Assembly: GCA_003446335.1 (NCBI GenBank)
Contig: DMAZ01000093.1
Location: 1-17,643, forward strand
Length of the DNA stretch: 17,643 nucleotides
Direction of reading: 5' to 3'
Origin: Lachnospiraceae bacterium
GTDB lineage: Bacteria > Bacillota_A > Clostridia > Lachnospirales > Lachnospiraceae
Shown here one piece after another: positions 7,436-16,821 of the stretch (positions are counted from its first letter, which is position 1; each line of letters opens with the position of its first letter). Under the pieces are notes generated by a model. That model searched no databases and was not told where the DNA came from. It was given only the letters and a program-made list of their open reading frames with translations. The position numbers were made by a program, and so were the translations under genes.

Positions 7436-10390
7436 TCAGTTGAGTGTCTCCACATGCTCGAAGAGATCCCCGTGCTGTGCGATCTTTCCTTCGCTGCCGA
7501 CAACACAGATGCAGCGGTCTGCAAGGATTTCCTCCACATACGGTGCAAGCGCGCGGATATCCTCATCCGTGGCACGAAGGACCTCATCCCTCGCTTTCTG
7601 AGTGTCCTCCATCGTCAGACCGTTCATGTAAGCCCTCATGCTGATGATGCCATAGAGAGACGGCGTGAGCGGTGTGTCAATCCCGCTGATCGTTCCGATT
7701 ATGAATCTTGTCATCTCCTTCTCATCCGCTCTGAAACTGCGCAGATATTCCGGAATTCCCGCAAATACATCCAGTGTCCTTTCCAGATGCGGATCTCTGT
7801 ACGAGGTAATGAAACCTTCTCCGGAACGCTTGAAGGATGCGCTGCATCCGTAGGCTCCACCCTGGACCCTGATATTCTGCCACAGGTATTCATAGCTCAG
7901 GATCTGACGAAGGATATTAAGCGCTCCGTTAAAGAAGAGATCCCTGTCAAGGAAATTGCCGCTCTGAGCTACGTACTGGACCTGCCCTGCCGTGCAGAAG
8001 GCTTCATTCCGTCTGCCGAGAGGCTGTGCCGTAACTTTCTCATTCCATGGAGAGGATGCCTCTATATCAATCACTCTGTAAAGGTCATCGCAGAGAGCAT
8101 TCCAACCTTCCTCTGATGCTGTGTAACCGACCATCAGATTCTTCGGATCGAAAACAGTCCTGAGAAGGGACTCCAGATGTTCACAGAGTCCGCTCTTCCG
8201 CTCATCATAATTCTCTTCCAGATCTTTGATAAAGCGGTAATATCCGATTCCGCTCACATAATCCGAAAAAGCTGCCAGCGGTGAATAATAGGCAGCAGCT
8301 CTTGAGACGGCTGTCGCATGTCCCGCGCTCTGCATGCTCATCTGCATCGAAGCTTTTATACTCGCTACGATTTCATATAATCTCTTCTCATCGGTAAAGT
8401 CAGAAGTCGTAATGATCTCCCGAATATATTCCAGCGCTTTTCCGAGCATTCCGTACAGGGCTTTCGCGCGGGCACAGAAAAATACCTTATAGGCCTGTGT
8501 ATCCGCGGCTTTCAGATCATCGTACAGGGAAATACTGAAACCGATTCCGCCCGTATTGGTATTGATCTCATTATTGAGCTCCATGTAGGTATGACCGGCC
8601 GTGTTGACATTTGCAAGGACCGCTTTCAAAAGACTCAGGTACGGAAGCTCCTCTATCGGAACATTATGAATATCCCAGAGCAGATCCATGTAGCCGATTC
8701 CGTTGGATTCGGTCCTGTGGAAAATAACGGTCGGATTGATGCCTTCCGCGGATTCTCCGTAGACCGTCCGCACGATATTGGAAAGCTCTCTGGTCTTCTT
8801 TTCGATCTCATCCCGCTTCAGCATCGGAAGGCAGTCGAGCTCTTCCTGTGTATCTTCCTTCTCCTGATATGCCTTGAGTTCTTTCGTCGCAAGCACAAGA
8901 CGATCGATCTCCTCCCCGGTCAGGGATTTCTTGAATGCAGCCAGTTTCTCAGCCGTTCTGCGGTCGCGTTCCTGCTGCAGACCTTTTTTCGGAGCAAGAA
9001 TGATCAGCGCAGCATGCGGGTTATTCAGGATTTTTTCCTGAACGATCTTTTCAAAATAATCGCCGTCGAGCTCTTTTCGAAGTGCTTCGTAGGCATCAAG
9101 CTGGCGCAGGGAAATAAATGGTTTCGTCTCATCATAAAGCCAGGAATCCAACACGTCGATCGCGTACATCAAGCCCTTCGGATAGGTGGAATAGTCAGCC
9201 TCGCGGAACTGGAATTCCAGATAATTGATCCGGGCAAGGAGTGACGCGCGGTCAATTCCCTTACTCACCTGCTCCTTCAGAACATCCCTGATTATTTGAA
9301 CGAATTTTTCCGCGTCTTCCTCCTCCGCGTTCCTGCTGCTGATGGAAAAATAAGGCTGAAGAATTCCATCATTATAGATGCTGCTGATATCCTTTCCGAT
9401 CCCGGCGTCGAGCAGGGCCTGTCTGACGGGAGCGCCCGGCATGGAAAGAAGCGCATAGTCAAGGACATCGCAGGCGATCATTTCCTTGATATCCATGGGA
9501 TCTCCCGTGACCACGTTCCATGCAAGATAAGTATTCTCTTTCTCGCTCTCTTCGTCAGCAATCGGATAATAATCCCTGACAGTTCTCATCTCCTTGAAAG
9601 GAATCTGCCTTTCGATCTCAGAATTGACAGTGATCGTATCGTAGGCTTTCAGATAATTCTCATCGATGAACGCGAGCGTCTCAGCCATATCCATGTCACC
9701 ATACAGGTAGATAAAGCTGTTGGACGGATGATAATATCTGGCATGGAATTCCAGGAACTGTTCATAGGTCAGATCCGGAATATTCTCCGGATCTCCTCCC
9801 GACTCCACCCCGTAGGCCGTATCCGGGAAAAGAGCATTGAAAATAACTCTCTCCAGATACTCGTCTGCCGAGGAGAAAGCTCCCTTCATCTCATTATAAA
9901 CAACGCCGTTATAAGTGATCGGATCATCTCTGTCCTCCAGATGATAATGCCACCCTTCCTGACGAAAAATGTTCGGTTCCTTATAGATATGAGGATGAAA
10001 GACCGCATCAAGATATACATCCATCAGGTTCCTGAAATCAGCGGAGTTGGTGCTGGCGACCGGATAAAGCGTCTTGTCCGGATAAGTCATGGCATTAAGA
10101 AATGTATTCAGTGATCCCTTGACCAGTTCCACGAAAGGATCCTTGAGGGGGAATTTCTCTGATCCGCAGAGTACAGAATGCTCATTGATGTGAGCAACGC
10201 CTGTCGAATCTTCCGGCGGTGTGCGGAAGGCGATATTGAAAACCTTGTTATTGTCTGCTGCAGGAATCAGCATGACTCTCGCACCGCTCTTTTTGTGCCT
10301 GAGGATCCAGCCCTCCGCATGAATATCGGGAAGGTCTTCCTTCATTATGATTTCATAAGTCCCCAGTTTCTCAATTTCCTTTATGTTCAT
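7436..10390 (-). CDS. M16C-family zinc metallopeptidase (presequence protease/PreP-like)
   Basis: This 984-residue protein is the single-chain, four-domain M16C type related to the mitochondrial and chloroplast presequence protease, which degrades short unfolded peptides inside a closed chamber. The inverted zinc site HxxEH is HINEH at residues 67-71, followed by HSVLCGS-like family residues. The third ligand is probably E167 in YNEMKG. The C-terminal half keeps the VQGGAYG motif and SYRDPHL, which belong to the substrate-binding R/Y region. Length fits the family. There is no signal peptide, so it should act in the cytoplasm on peptides. A GGAGG motif precedes the ATG by 4 bases, and an extended -10 promoter lies about 35 bases upstream. 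It is probably the first gene of an M16-era-recO unit. Confidence 0.95.
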   Translation of the reverse strand: MNIKEIEKLGTYEIIMKEDLPDIHAEGWILRHKKSGARVMLIPAADNNKVFNIAFRTPPEDSTGVAHINEHSVLCGSEKFPLKDPFVELVKGSLNTFLNAMTYPDKTLYPVASTNSADFRNLMDVYLDAVFHPHIYKEPNIFRQEGWHYHLEDRDDPITYNGVVYNEMKGAFSSADEYLERVIFNALFPDTAYGVESGGDPENIPDLTYEQFLEFHARYYHPSNSFIYLYGDMDMAETLAFIDENYLKAYDTITVNSEIERQIPFKEMRTVRDYYPIADEESEKENTYLAWNVVTGDPMDIKEMIACDVLDYALLSMPGAPVRQALLDAGIGKDISSIYNDGILQPYFSISSRNAEEEDAEKFVQIIRDVLKEQVSKGIDRASLLARINYLEFQFREADYSTYPKGLMYAIDVLDSWLYDETKPFISLRQLDAYEALRKELDGDYFEKIVQEKILNNPHAALIILAPKKGLQQERDRRTAEKLAAFKKSLTGEEIDRLVLATKELKAYQEKEDTQEELDCLPMLKRDEIEKKTRELSNIVRTVYGESAEGINPTVIFHRTESNGIGYMDLLWDIHNVPIEELPYLSLLKAVLANVNTAGHTYMELNNEINTNTGGIGFSISLYDDLKAADTQAYKVFFCARAKALYGMLGKALEYIREIITTSDFTDEKRLYEIVASIKASMQMSMQSAGHATAVSRAAAYYSPLAAFSDYVSGIGYYRFIKDLEENYDERKSGLCEHLESLLRTVFDPKNLMVGYTASEEGWNALCDDLYRVIDIEASSPWNEKVTAQPLGRRNEAFCTAGQVQYVAQSGNFLDRDLFFNGALNILRQILSYEYLWQNIRVQGGAYGCSASFKRSGEGFITSYRDPHLERTLDVFAGIPEYLRSFRADEKEMTRFIIGTISGIDTPLTPSLYGIISMRAYMNGLTMEDTQKARDEVLRATDEDIRALAPYVEEILADRCICVVGSEGKIAQHGDLFEHVETLN

Positions 10391-10424
10391 GAAACCTCCA
10401 AATAATCTAAAAATAGTATGGTGA

Positions 10425-10433
10425 ATTATACCA
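10425..10433 (-). promoter_or_regulatory. Extended -10 promoter upstream of the M16 peptidase gene
   Basis: TGGTATAAT (10433-10425) on the minus strand is a perfect extended -10 motif. The hexamers 16-18 bases upstream match -35 poorly. It lies about 40 bases after the helicase stop codon and about 35 bases before the peptidase ATG, with no terminator hairpin seen between the two genes, so some readthrough from the helicase is possible. Confidence 0.65.
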
Positions 10434-10473
10434 CGTTTTCCGTTTTCCTGCTCATGAAATATCGAGTGGGTTC

Positions 10474-13400
10474 CTACACGATCTGAGTTCTGATGTAATC
10501 CAGCGCATCAAGAAGTCTCTTTCGGACTTCATCTCGTCTCGTCCACCAGTCCATGCACCAGATATTCATGACCGGCCAGCCTCTTCTGAGAAGTTCAGAG
10601 CGGATCAGAATATCTCTGTCTCTCGCAGACTGGATCCCGGAATAATTCTCGCTGTCCAGAAGAATTCCCAATATATAGTGATCCTGATTTTCGGGCAGCG
10701 CAACCGCGAGATCCACCCTGAAGTCAGACTCGCCCACCATGACGCCGGTGATATACCCTGCCTCTTCCAGTGTTTTTCGAATCGCTTTCAGTACGCCTGC
10801 CTTCTTCTGTCTTCTTACAGACATACTGTCCTTTCTTTCACCACGATTGCCGGAAGCATAATCAAGATAATCCGCAAGGGCTGCAAGACCCCTGCTCCGG
10901 TACTCTTTCTGTCTTATCTCCTCCGCAGTGACGGAACTCACGACCGTCATGTGTGTTCTCGCCCGCGTCACAGCGGTATTCAGATAGCGCCATCCGTTTT
11001 CTCCAAGCAGATGCGCACACTCCGGACATTCTCCGTCTCCCGCTGCGGTGACTGATAGAATAATCCTGTCTCTCTCATATCCCTGTGCTCCGAGAAGGTC
11101 CAGAACGATCAGACTCTCATCCACTCCTCTTGCCCACTCTGCGAAGAGACTGTTTCTTGCATACTCATCCTCAAGCAGCTCCGCAATACGCATCTGCTGA
11201 TGCTGACCGACCGCGACCACGCCAAGGGAGCATTTCTGATCCTTATTTTTTTCATAATAGTCAAGGACCGCTCGTACGACTTCTCTTGCTTCCGCTTCAT
11301 TTACATGTGTTGCGACATCATATATGCCGTTCGGGACATCGATATAATCTATGCAGTCAGCTTCCGCTGCCGGAGACGGGAAGGACAGATACCCCCCGTT
11401 GTAGAAAGCCCGGTTGCTGAAACTGAACAGTCTCTCATCGACACTCCTGAAGTGTGTGCCGAGTCTTACTTCCGGAAGTCCGGCCGCCAGACACATCTCC
11501 AGGATGCTGTCCCGTACCGGATCCTGACAGATATCGCCGGACAGGATCAGTTTACTGCCCCGGGCAATGACACCCGCGGCCCTCTCGACCGGAACGGAGG
11601 AAGCCTCATCTATTATGACCACATCGAACTGCGGCCACTTTTCCGTTATGTACTCAGCGCATACAGACGGACTCATCATTATACACGGGCAGAGTCTTAC
11701 AATGACATCCGGCCACATATCAAATGCGTTCCTCACCGTCATTCCCCTGCCGAAGGTAGTGATCGCCCTCTTCAGGGACATCAGTTCCACCGCAATTTTC
11801 GGGGATTCCTGCGGTCTGGGTCTTCCGAGCGCCATCTGTTTCTGTATCTCGAGAGTCGATAAATACCTGCACTCCTCATCTGACCTGTGGAATTGGGTTA
11901 TGAGCCTGTTAAAGGCATCCGCATCAAACCTGCCTGCTGCCGGATTCCTGTCTAAAATCGACCGGATGAGCGCAGCATATACCCCCCTCTTAAAGGCACC
12001 CATGACATCGTCATGAGACATACCGCCCAGATAACTGTCAACAAGATATCCCAGCCCGTTCGATCTTGCATACTGCGAAAGTTCATTGAACCGTATCCAG
12101 TTCTCAAGAATGTGTCTGTTCTCCAGAAGTGCTTTATAGATGCTGTCCATCTTTCCGACCGGATCTTTTGCGTACCCCTCCGTATCGATATCGAGCAGCA
12201 TAACAAGCTCGATCCAGTCACTCTTGACGTCCGTGTAAAGTTCAGGCAGGGCATCAGCCAGCTCTGTGGCCTCTTTTCGGATATCGACGTTGTAGGCATA
12301 GCGCATGAGGGTAGGAAGCTGATCGCACAGCTGCCTGTAGGCATCCACCCGTCTTGTCAGTTCATCCGCCGCTTCATAGGAAGAGTATTCTTTCAGAAGG
12401 ATCCTTCCTTCCTCGGGCAATTCTTCCCATCGCTGTGACTGGAGTTCGGACTCTCTCTGATACATTTTTACTTCCGAGAGAAGTTCGGGTATTTCCTTTT
12501 CCTTCAACTCGATGTTAGCGAACGCTCCCAGCTTCACAAGAAATTCTTTCATGGCGCGGTCCCTGAAGAACAATTTGGATCTGACTGCATTGTATTCTTC
12601 CAGGTATGCGTCCATGTCAGCATGGAGGAACTCCTGATTCCATTTGCCGCTCATTGTCAGATCTTTTCCGGCAAATGCATCCGCCCCGCTAATATATTCC
12701 CTGAGCTGCGTAAGAATCGGCCCCGCATCGTTCTTGAGCAGCAGGAACGACGGAACGTCTCTTAATTCCGAGACAAATTCCGCTATAGAGATCATCTGTA
12801 TAATTTCATCTTCCGCAACGGGAATATTCAGCTCAAGAAGTGTGACGAATTTCTCCAGTGTGTCACGGAACTTTTCAAGATGTCCCTTTCCTTCCGCCGA
12901 TATATTCTCCGACTTCTCACGCAGATCTTCGCTGAAAATAGTTCTTCTGACGGAAGACAGAGGACTGTCCTTCGGATGTCCCACACTCCGACCCGCAGCA
13001 ATCAGTTCCGCGACCATATCTCTTCGCTGTCTCAAAATGACAGACGTGATACTGTCCGCATCGATCCCCTGGATCGGGAAGTCCGGATATTCCCGGAAAT
13101 CCTCATAGATATCAAGAAGCTCACGCAGACTGTAACCGCATACATGACGGCTGTTCATAGTCTCCGCATAGCCATCGAGGGCCCAGCCGATTTCCTCGAC
13201 TTCCCCCCGCTTATCTTCATATCCGGTGTTCTCCATAATATTTCCGGTCTGCATCGCTCTCTTGAGATGCAGAAGAAGATCCCGCAATTTGACATTTCCC
13301 TGCTGCACATAGAGACAGTAAGGAGCAAGACCGATTTTCTCCAGTCTGGCCGACACATCCCGGTAGGCCTGTGTTTTTTCGCATGCAAAGAGGACCGTCT

Positions 13401-15903
13401 TCCCACGCGAGACGGCATTTGCAATGATATTTGCAATCGTCTGGGTCTTTCCGCTGCCCGCCGCACCCGAAACAGCGAAACTGTTTTCCTTCATGGCCGC
13501 TTTGACTGCATATTCCTGAAAACGGTCACTTGCAAGAGGAAGAAATACTCTTTCTTCCCTGACCGCATTTTTATCCAGGTCGGTCCTGCTCATTCCCTCC
13601 GACAATCCTCTCAGGATATGATGTTCGCGGAAATTTTTCGTATGTTCCAGCATTCTTCTCTGGAAATATCCCGATAAATCGAAGATTCCGAGAAAGGCAG
13701 ATTCAATAACTTCCCATCCTTCTCTCTCGGAGACGGCATTCCGGAAGAGCTCGCACACACGTCTCACATTGACACCGTGATAGTCTCTCGGAAGAGGGAA
13801 CAATCCTTCTATTTTCAGGAAATAATCCTTCTCCATCATCTCAAGGAGAGCATAGTTGAACTGCGGCCGTGCCTCACTGATGCGGAACGGTCTTCCCCGG
13901 TCATCACCGTGTCTTGTCTCAACAGGGAGGAGGACCAGCGGGGCATATTTCACCTCACCGCTTGAAAGTTCCGTCCACTTCAGCAGGCCGGCAGCCAGAT
14001 AAAGGACTGTTTTGCCGTACTGTTCCAACGCCTTCCCGGCCTCATAAATAATATCCCGGACACGTATGAAGGTGCCTTCCTGATCATAAGCGGTGTGGAC
14101 CTTCTTCCGTCTGAAATCGGCGCGCAGAATATCACGAACAGAATCAGCATCATTACAGTTCTCCGGGCTCAGCTCATCCGGCATTTCCAGCTCGTCCGGG
14201 CGCGGGACCAGGCCGAAATACATGACATCGGACAGCATGTCCACATAGTCGTTAATAAATGGAGAAAGAAGCGGAATTATTTTCCCGTCAAGTTTCAGAT
14301 CGGTCAGACGATTCGGTCTGTCCGGATCATACAGCCTTTTCTTCCAGATCTCCATATTTCTGGAGACATTTGCAAATGCCCTGCTTCCCGTATCAGTCTG
14401 CAGTATATCCGAACGATTCTCCGGGTCCCTCGAAGGACCCGCAGATATCCTGCCTGTTCTCTTGCGTTTTTTCTTCTTACTGCGTCTGTCGGCGGAATGG
14501 GATGCGCGGTCCGAATGAATTCTGAAGGGCAGAGGCTTGACACCCTCCCGTCTGGCTCTTGTAATATCGAGCATAGCGATAAATTCATCCGGAATAAAGA
14601 TCGATTTGACTGCTCGATCCACGGATTCATCAAAGGAGCACTCCAGTCCGAGCAGCATGGTACTGCAATCGATGAGAATGATCTCCCCGGAATCTACCAT
14701 CTCAACAGCCTCCACCTCGTTGGTGCAGACAGACAGATCAAATGTCCTGTCCGAAAGCCAGAGACCCGCGTAAGCCTCCTCTCTGCGGAGATACATGACC
14801 GGGTTCAGGCCCATAGCCTCGAGGCAGGAAAGATAAATCAGCGTGATATCGTAGGCCGAGGCACGGTTCGCCTTTCGGATCTTCTCCGAAAGACGGATCC
14901 GTCTCAAAATATCCTCTTCATTGGACGTATAAGGTATCTCAGAAATGCGCCTTTTCGTAATCGCCTCATAGGCGGCCTGCGCCATCTGTCTGATTCTTGC
15001 AGGATCGTCCGAGAGATAGGCATCCAGTACAGGGTTTCCGGTCATCTTCTCGAGAATTTTAGCGGAATCTGTCACGAGTTCGGAAATGAACGGCTGATTC
15101 GGCACGATAAAGGCAGGTATGAGTTCCGTATGGAAATCATTGCCCTTCCACTGGTCATACGCCATGATCGTAAGCGGCCGCACAACGCACTGCCGAATGA
15201 GATTGCTGAAGCGGTCCTTGCCGCTGACCTCAAAGAAAATGCTGCATTCCGTCCGTTCCCCCAGGAAAGCAAGATAAGAAGTATTCACGCGTATCTCAGG
15301 CTGGACAATATGCCATTCTTCCCCTTCAAGTAAGGTCGGTGCCGTCTCCTCGCACGTAGAAATGATATCTTCGTTCGAGGTGATCCTGACCCTGATATCA
15401 CGGATCTCGCCGTCCCCCTCATTTTTCAGAGAAATGTCCCGCACAAGAATTACGCCACCGAGCTGCATGACGAAATTCATCTCCTCACACATACTCACAT
15501 CAATGATCAGCCCCGGCTTCTCAGCTTCGTCCGCGGACTGTTCACTGAGCCCTTCCTGAACCACTGTTGTTTCCTCACTTTCAGAATCGGGTTCGTCCGG
15601 TTCCTCCCTCATCGCATTCCCCAGCTCATCAAGTCCGGCAGAAATAATTCTCTGTTCCAGATCGTCCAGATCATCCAGTTCGTCATCCATCGAAACAAGG
15701 TCACTGTAATCCTCATCTTCTGTTCCTTTTTCAATGTTGCCGAAATGATATACGTCCAGATCCGCTATGTGCTCGATATCGCGATAATATAAATTATCAG
15801 TCAATTCGTTTTCAGGCGCACCCGAATAGGCAGGCGTGTTGTTCCTGCCGTTTCGAACCATATATTCATTGTTCTGCAGATCTGTATCTTTTGATCCAGC
15901 CAT
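10474..15903 (-). CDS. Large DUF4011/superfamily-1 helicase with C-terminal Vsr/DUF559-like nuclease fold
   Basis: This is a 1,809-residue multidomain protein. Residues 1-125 are acidic and low in complexity. Residues about 130-320 form a beta-rich domain typical of this family's N-terminus. Residues about 340-385 are a transglutaminase-like segment in which the family's Cys and His are replaced (A350, E376). A basic patch (KKKKRKR, about 474-480) precedes DUF4011 (from about 515). The SF1 helicase has Walker A GAAGSGKT (813-820), Walker B DEAS (D1432-E1433), an altered motif III (GDICQ, 1456-1460), HFRS, AQGYERD and TRAR (about 1648). Long helical inserts lie between Walker A and B. The last 90 residues match the family's endonuclease-like domain (RVDLAV with D1731, ARDRD, GW, IW..DWW). 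The equivalent of the family's GIECDG reads GILLDS. It is likely a nucleic-acid translocase, possibly in phage defence. It follows the C39-like gene by 80 bases. Confidence 0.88.
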   Translation of the reverse strand: MAGSKDTDLQNNEYMVRNGRNNTPAYSGAPENELTDNLYYRDIEHIADLDVYHFGNIEKGTEDEDYSDLVSMDDELDDLDDLEQRIISAGLDELGNAMREEPDEPDSESEETTVVQEGLSEQSADEAEKPGLIIDVSMCEEMNFVMQLGGVILVRDISLKNEGDGEIRDIRVRITSNEDIISTCEETAPTLLEGEEWHIVQPEIRVNTSYLAFLGERTECSIFFEVSGKDRFSNLIRQCVVRPLTIMAYDQWKGNDFHTELIPAFIVPNQPFISELVTDSAKILEKMTGNPVLDAYLSDDPARIRQMAQAAYEAITKRRISEIPYTSNEEDILRRIRLSEKIRKANRASAYDITLIYLSCLEAMGLNPVMYLRREEAYAGLWLSDRTFDLSVCTNEVEAVEMVDSGEIILIDCSTMLLGLECSFDESVDRAVKSIFIPDEFIAMLDITRARREGVKPLPFRIHSDRASHSADRRSKKKKRKRTGRISAGPSRDPENRSDILQTDTGSRAFANVSRNMEIWKKRLYDPDRPNRLTDLKLDGKIIPLLSPFINDYVDMLSDVMYFGLVPRPDELEMPDELSPENCNDADSVRDILRADFRRKKVHTAYDQEGTFIRVRDIIYEAGKALEQYGKTVLYLAAGLLKWTELSSGEVKYAPLVLLPVETRHGDDRGRPFRISEARPQFNYALLEMMEKDYFLKIEGLFPLPRDYHGVNVRRVCELFRNAVSEREGWEVIESAFLGIFDLSGYFQRRMLEHTKNFREHHILRGLSEGMSRTDLDKNAVREERVFLPLASDRFQEYAVKAAMKENSFAVSGAAGSGKTQTIANIIANAVSRGKTVLFACEKTQAYRDVSARLEKIGLAPYCLYVQQGNVKLRDLLLHLKRAMQTGNIMENTGYEDKRGEVEEIGWALDGYAETMNSRHVCGYSLRELLDIYEDFREYPDFPIQGIDADSITSVILRQRRDMVAELIAAGRSVGHPKDSPLSSVRRTIFSEDLREKSENISAEGKGHLEKFRDTLEKFVTLLELNIPVAEDEIIQMISIAEFVSELRDVPSFLLLKNDAGPILTQLREYISGADAFAGKDLTMSGKWNQEFLHADMDAYLEEYNAVRSKLFFRDRAMKEFLVKLGAFANIELKEKEIPELLSEVKMYQRESELQSQRWEELPEEGRILLKEYSSYEAADELTRRVDAYRQLCDQLPTLMRYAYNVDIRKEATELADALPELYTDVKSDWIELVMLLDIDTEGYAKDPVGKMDSIYKALLENRHILENWIRFNELSQYARSNGLGYLVDSYLGGMSHDDVMGAFKRGVYAALIRSILDRNPAAGRFDADAFNRLITQFHRSDEECRYLSTLEIQKQMALGRPRPQESPKIAVELMSLKRAITTFGRGMTVRNAFDMWPDVIVRLCPCIMMSPSVCAEYITEKWPQFDVVIIDEASSVPVERAAGVIARGSKLILSGDICQDPVRDSILEMCLAAGLPEVRLGTHFRSVDERLFSFSNRAFYNGGYLSFPSPAAEADCIDYIDVPNGIYDVATHVNEAEAREVVRAVLDYYEKNKDQKCSLGVVAVGQHQQMRIAELLEDEYARNSLFAEWARGVDESLIVLDLLGAQGYERDRIILSVTAAGDGECPECAHLLGENGWRYLNTAVTRARTHMTVVSSVTAEEIRQKEYRSRGLAALADYLDYASGNRGERKDSMSVRRQKKAGVLKAIRKTLEEAGYITGVMVGESDFRVDLAVALPENQDHYILGILLDSENYSGIQSARDRDILIRSELLRRGWPVMNIWCMDWWTRRDEVRKRLLDALDYIRTQIV

Positions 15904-15938
15904 ATATACTACCCTGTAATGCTTTGTCAGATATGTCG

Positions 15939-15955
15939 CTCCTGATCAACAGGAG
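15939..15955 (-). other. Hairpin between the C39-like gene and the helicase gene
   Basis: A perfect 6-bp stem CTCCTG/CAGGAG with a 5-base loop lies in the 80-base gap. No U-tract follows on the minus strand, so it is not a normal terminator and the two genes may be cotranscribed. It could set the relative level of the two proteins by affecting mRNA decay; that is speculation. Confidence 0.35.
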
Positions 15956-15983
15956 AATGGTGCCAAGGAGTCAGGCCGCCTTC

Positions 15984-16685
15984 TCATATTTTGGTCACCC
16001 TGAGAACGGATATCATCCTTGCGCCGATCCTCTCGTAGTGATCAAGGACCTGTTCAATGCCGGCAAATGGTCCTCTTGCTCTCGTCCCTCCGTCATTGTG
16101 AAGGAAATACCATCGTTCCTTTTTCGTGACGGCGACCGTGTGGATCCCCTTCATCAGATCCGTCCTGTCATTATAGAGCGTGAGTACGAAAGCCTCTTCT
16201 TTTCCCTTTCTCACCGGTCTTTCGCCCTCCCGGCTTTTTCTATAGGCGTTAATATCGGTAAACTCTTCTACCTTGAATCCCTGTTTTTTAAGAAAGCTCC
16301 TCATCTTTCCGGGGTCTGTGCCCAGATTCCCATAAAATATCATACCATTTTTTTCAAATGCGGCAATCATTTTTGAAAAACTGGGTTCTCTCCCGGTCAG
16401 GGCATGAAGAACGTTGTAGGAGGCGATAATTTCACAGCCGGAAAAGCGAACGGTCCTCGTCCCATAATACATATCGGAATAATCGTTCTGATTCTCGATA
16501 TAGCCTCCGTCCTCTGTGATTTTCTTTCGGTGCGCATTGAAGGCTTTTATGTTGTCCTCCAGATGATCTTTAATGATCCGGCTGCTGACAGGGGGAGGTA
16601 CAAGCGATCCCGCTCTGCGCAATCCCCGAAGGATGTCGAGTGTAGTTTCGTTCGTGATGCGTTTTGGTATATTCACTTTCATCAT
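15984..16685 (-). CDS. C39-like papain-fold cysteine peptidase homologue, cytoplasmic
   Basis: This 233-residue protein has the sequence pattern of C39-like peptidases: SGCEIIASYNVLHAL (nucleophile candidate C84), then HTVAV (H182), then LHNDG (N197 or D198 as third residue). It has no signal peptide, membrane segment or transporter domain, so it is not a bacteriocin exporter; the substrate is unknown. The N-terminal 70 residues are not recognised. The start is the ATG at 16685, or the next codon at 16682, which is 7 bases from AAAGG. A longer frame beginning with TTG at 16835 is rejected, since that codon lies in a terminator hairpin and upstream of the promoter. It is probably cotranscribed with the downstream helicase. 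The peptidase call rests on motif spacing only. Confidence 0.65.
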   Translation of the reverse strand: MMKVNIPKRITNETTLDILRGLRRAGSLVPPPVSSRIIKDHLEDNIKAFNAHRKKITEDGGYIENQNDYSDMYYGTRTVRFSGCEIIASYNVLHALTGREPSFSKMIAAFEKNGMIFYGNLGTDPGKMRSFLKKQGFKVEEFTDINAYRKSREGERPVRKGKEEAFVLTLYNDRTDLMKGIHTVAVTKKERWYFLHNDGGTRARGPFAGIEQVLDHYERIGARMISVLRVTKI

Positions 16686-16784
16686 TTTGCCTTTCGCTTC
16701 CCGGACCTGCGAATCCGATCTCAAAATGCGGCTTTTTAACCGGCCTTCTATCGGTAGTTCCCTGCGGAACTTCCGATAAGCTTT

Positions 16785-16813
16785 ATTATACAATATAAGA
16801 GGAAAATTGTTAG
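16785..16813 (-). promoter_or_regulatory. Promoter for the C39-like/helicase unit
   Basis: On the minus strand CTAACA (-35, 16813-16808, 4/6) and TATAAT (-10, 16790-16785, 6/6) are separated by 17 bases. It begins just after the U-tract of the 16822-16858 terminator. Transcription should start near 16778, giving a leader of about 90 bases before the ATG at 16685. No riboswitch-like structure was recognised in that leader. Confidence 0.7.
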
Positions 16814-16821
16814 GGGCAAAG

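Noticed and set aside
14460..14495. Basic KKKKRKR stretch as a sign of eukaryotic origin
   Set aside because: It sits in a low-complexity linker of a clearly bacterial helicase family. A DNA- or RNA-contact patch is a simpler reading.
14095..15333. 412-codon open frame on the plus strand
   Set aside because: It is antisense to the conserved N-terminal and DUF4011 part of the helicase gene, with no recognisable domain. Long antisense frames are expected at this base composition.
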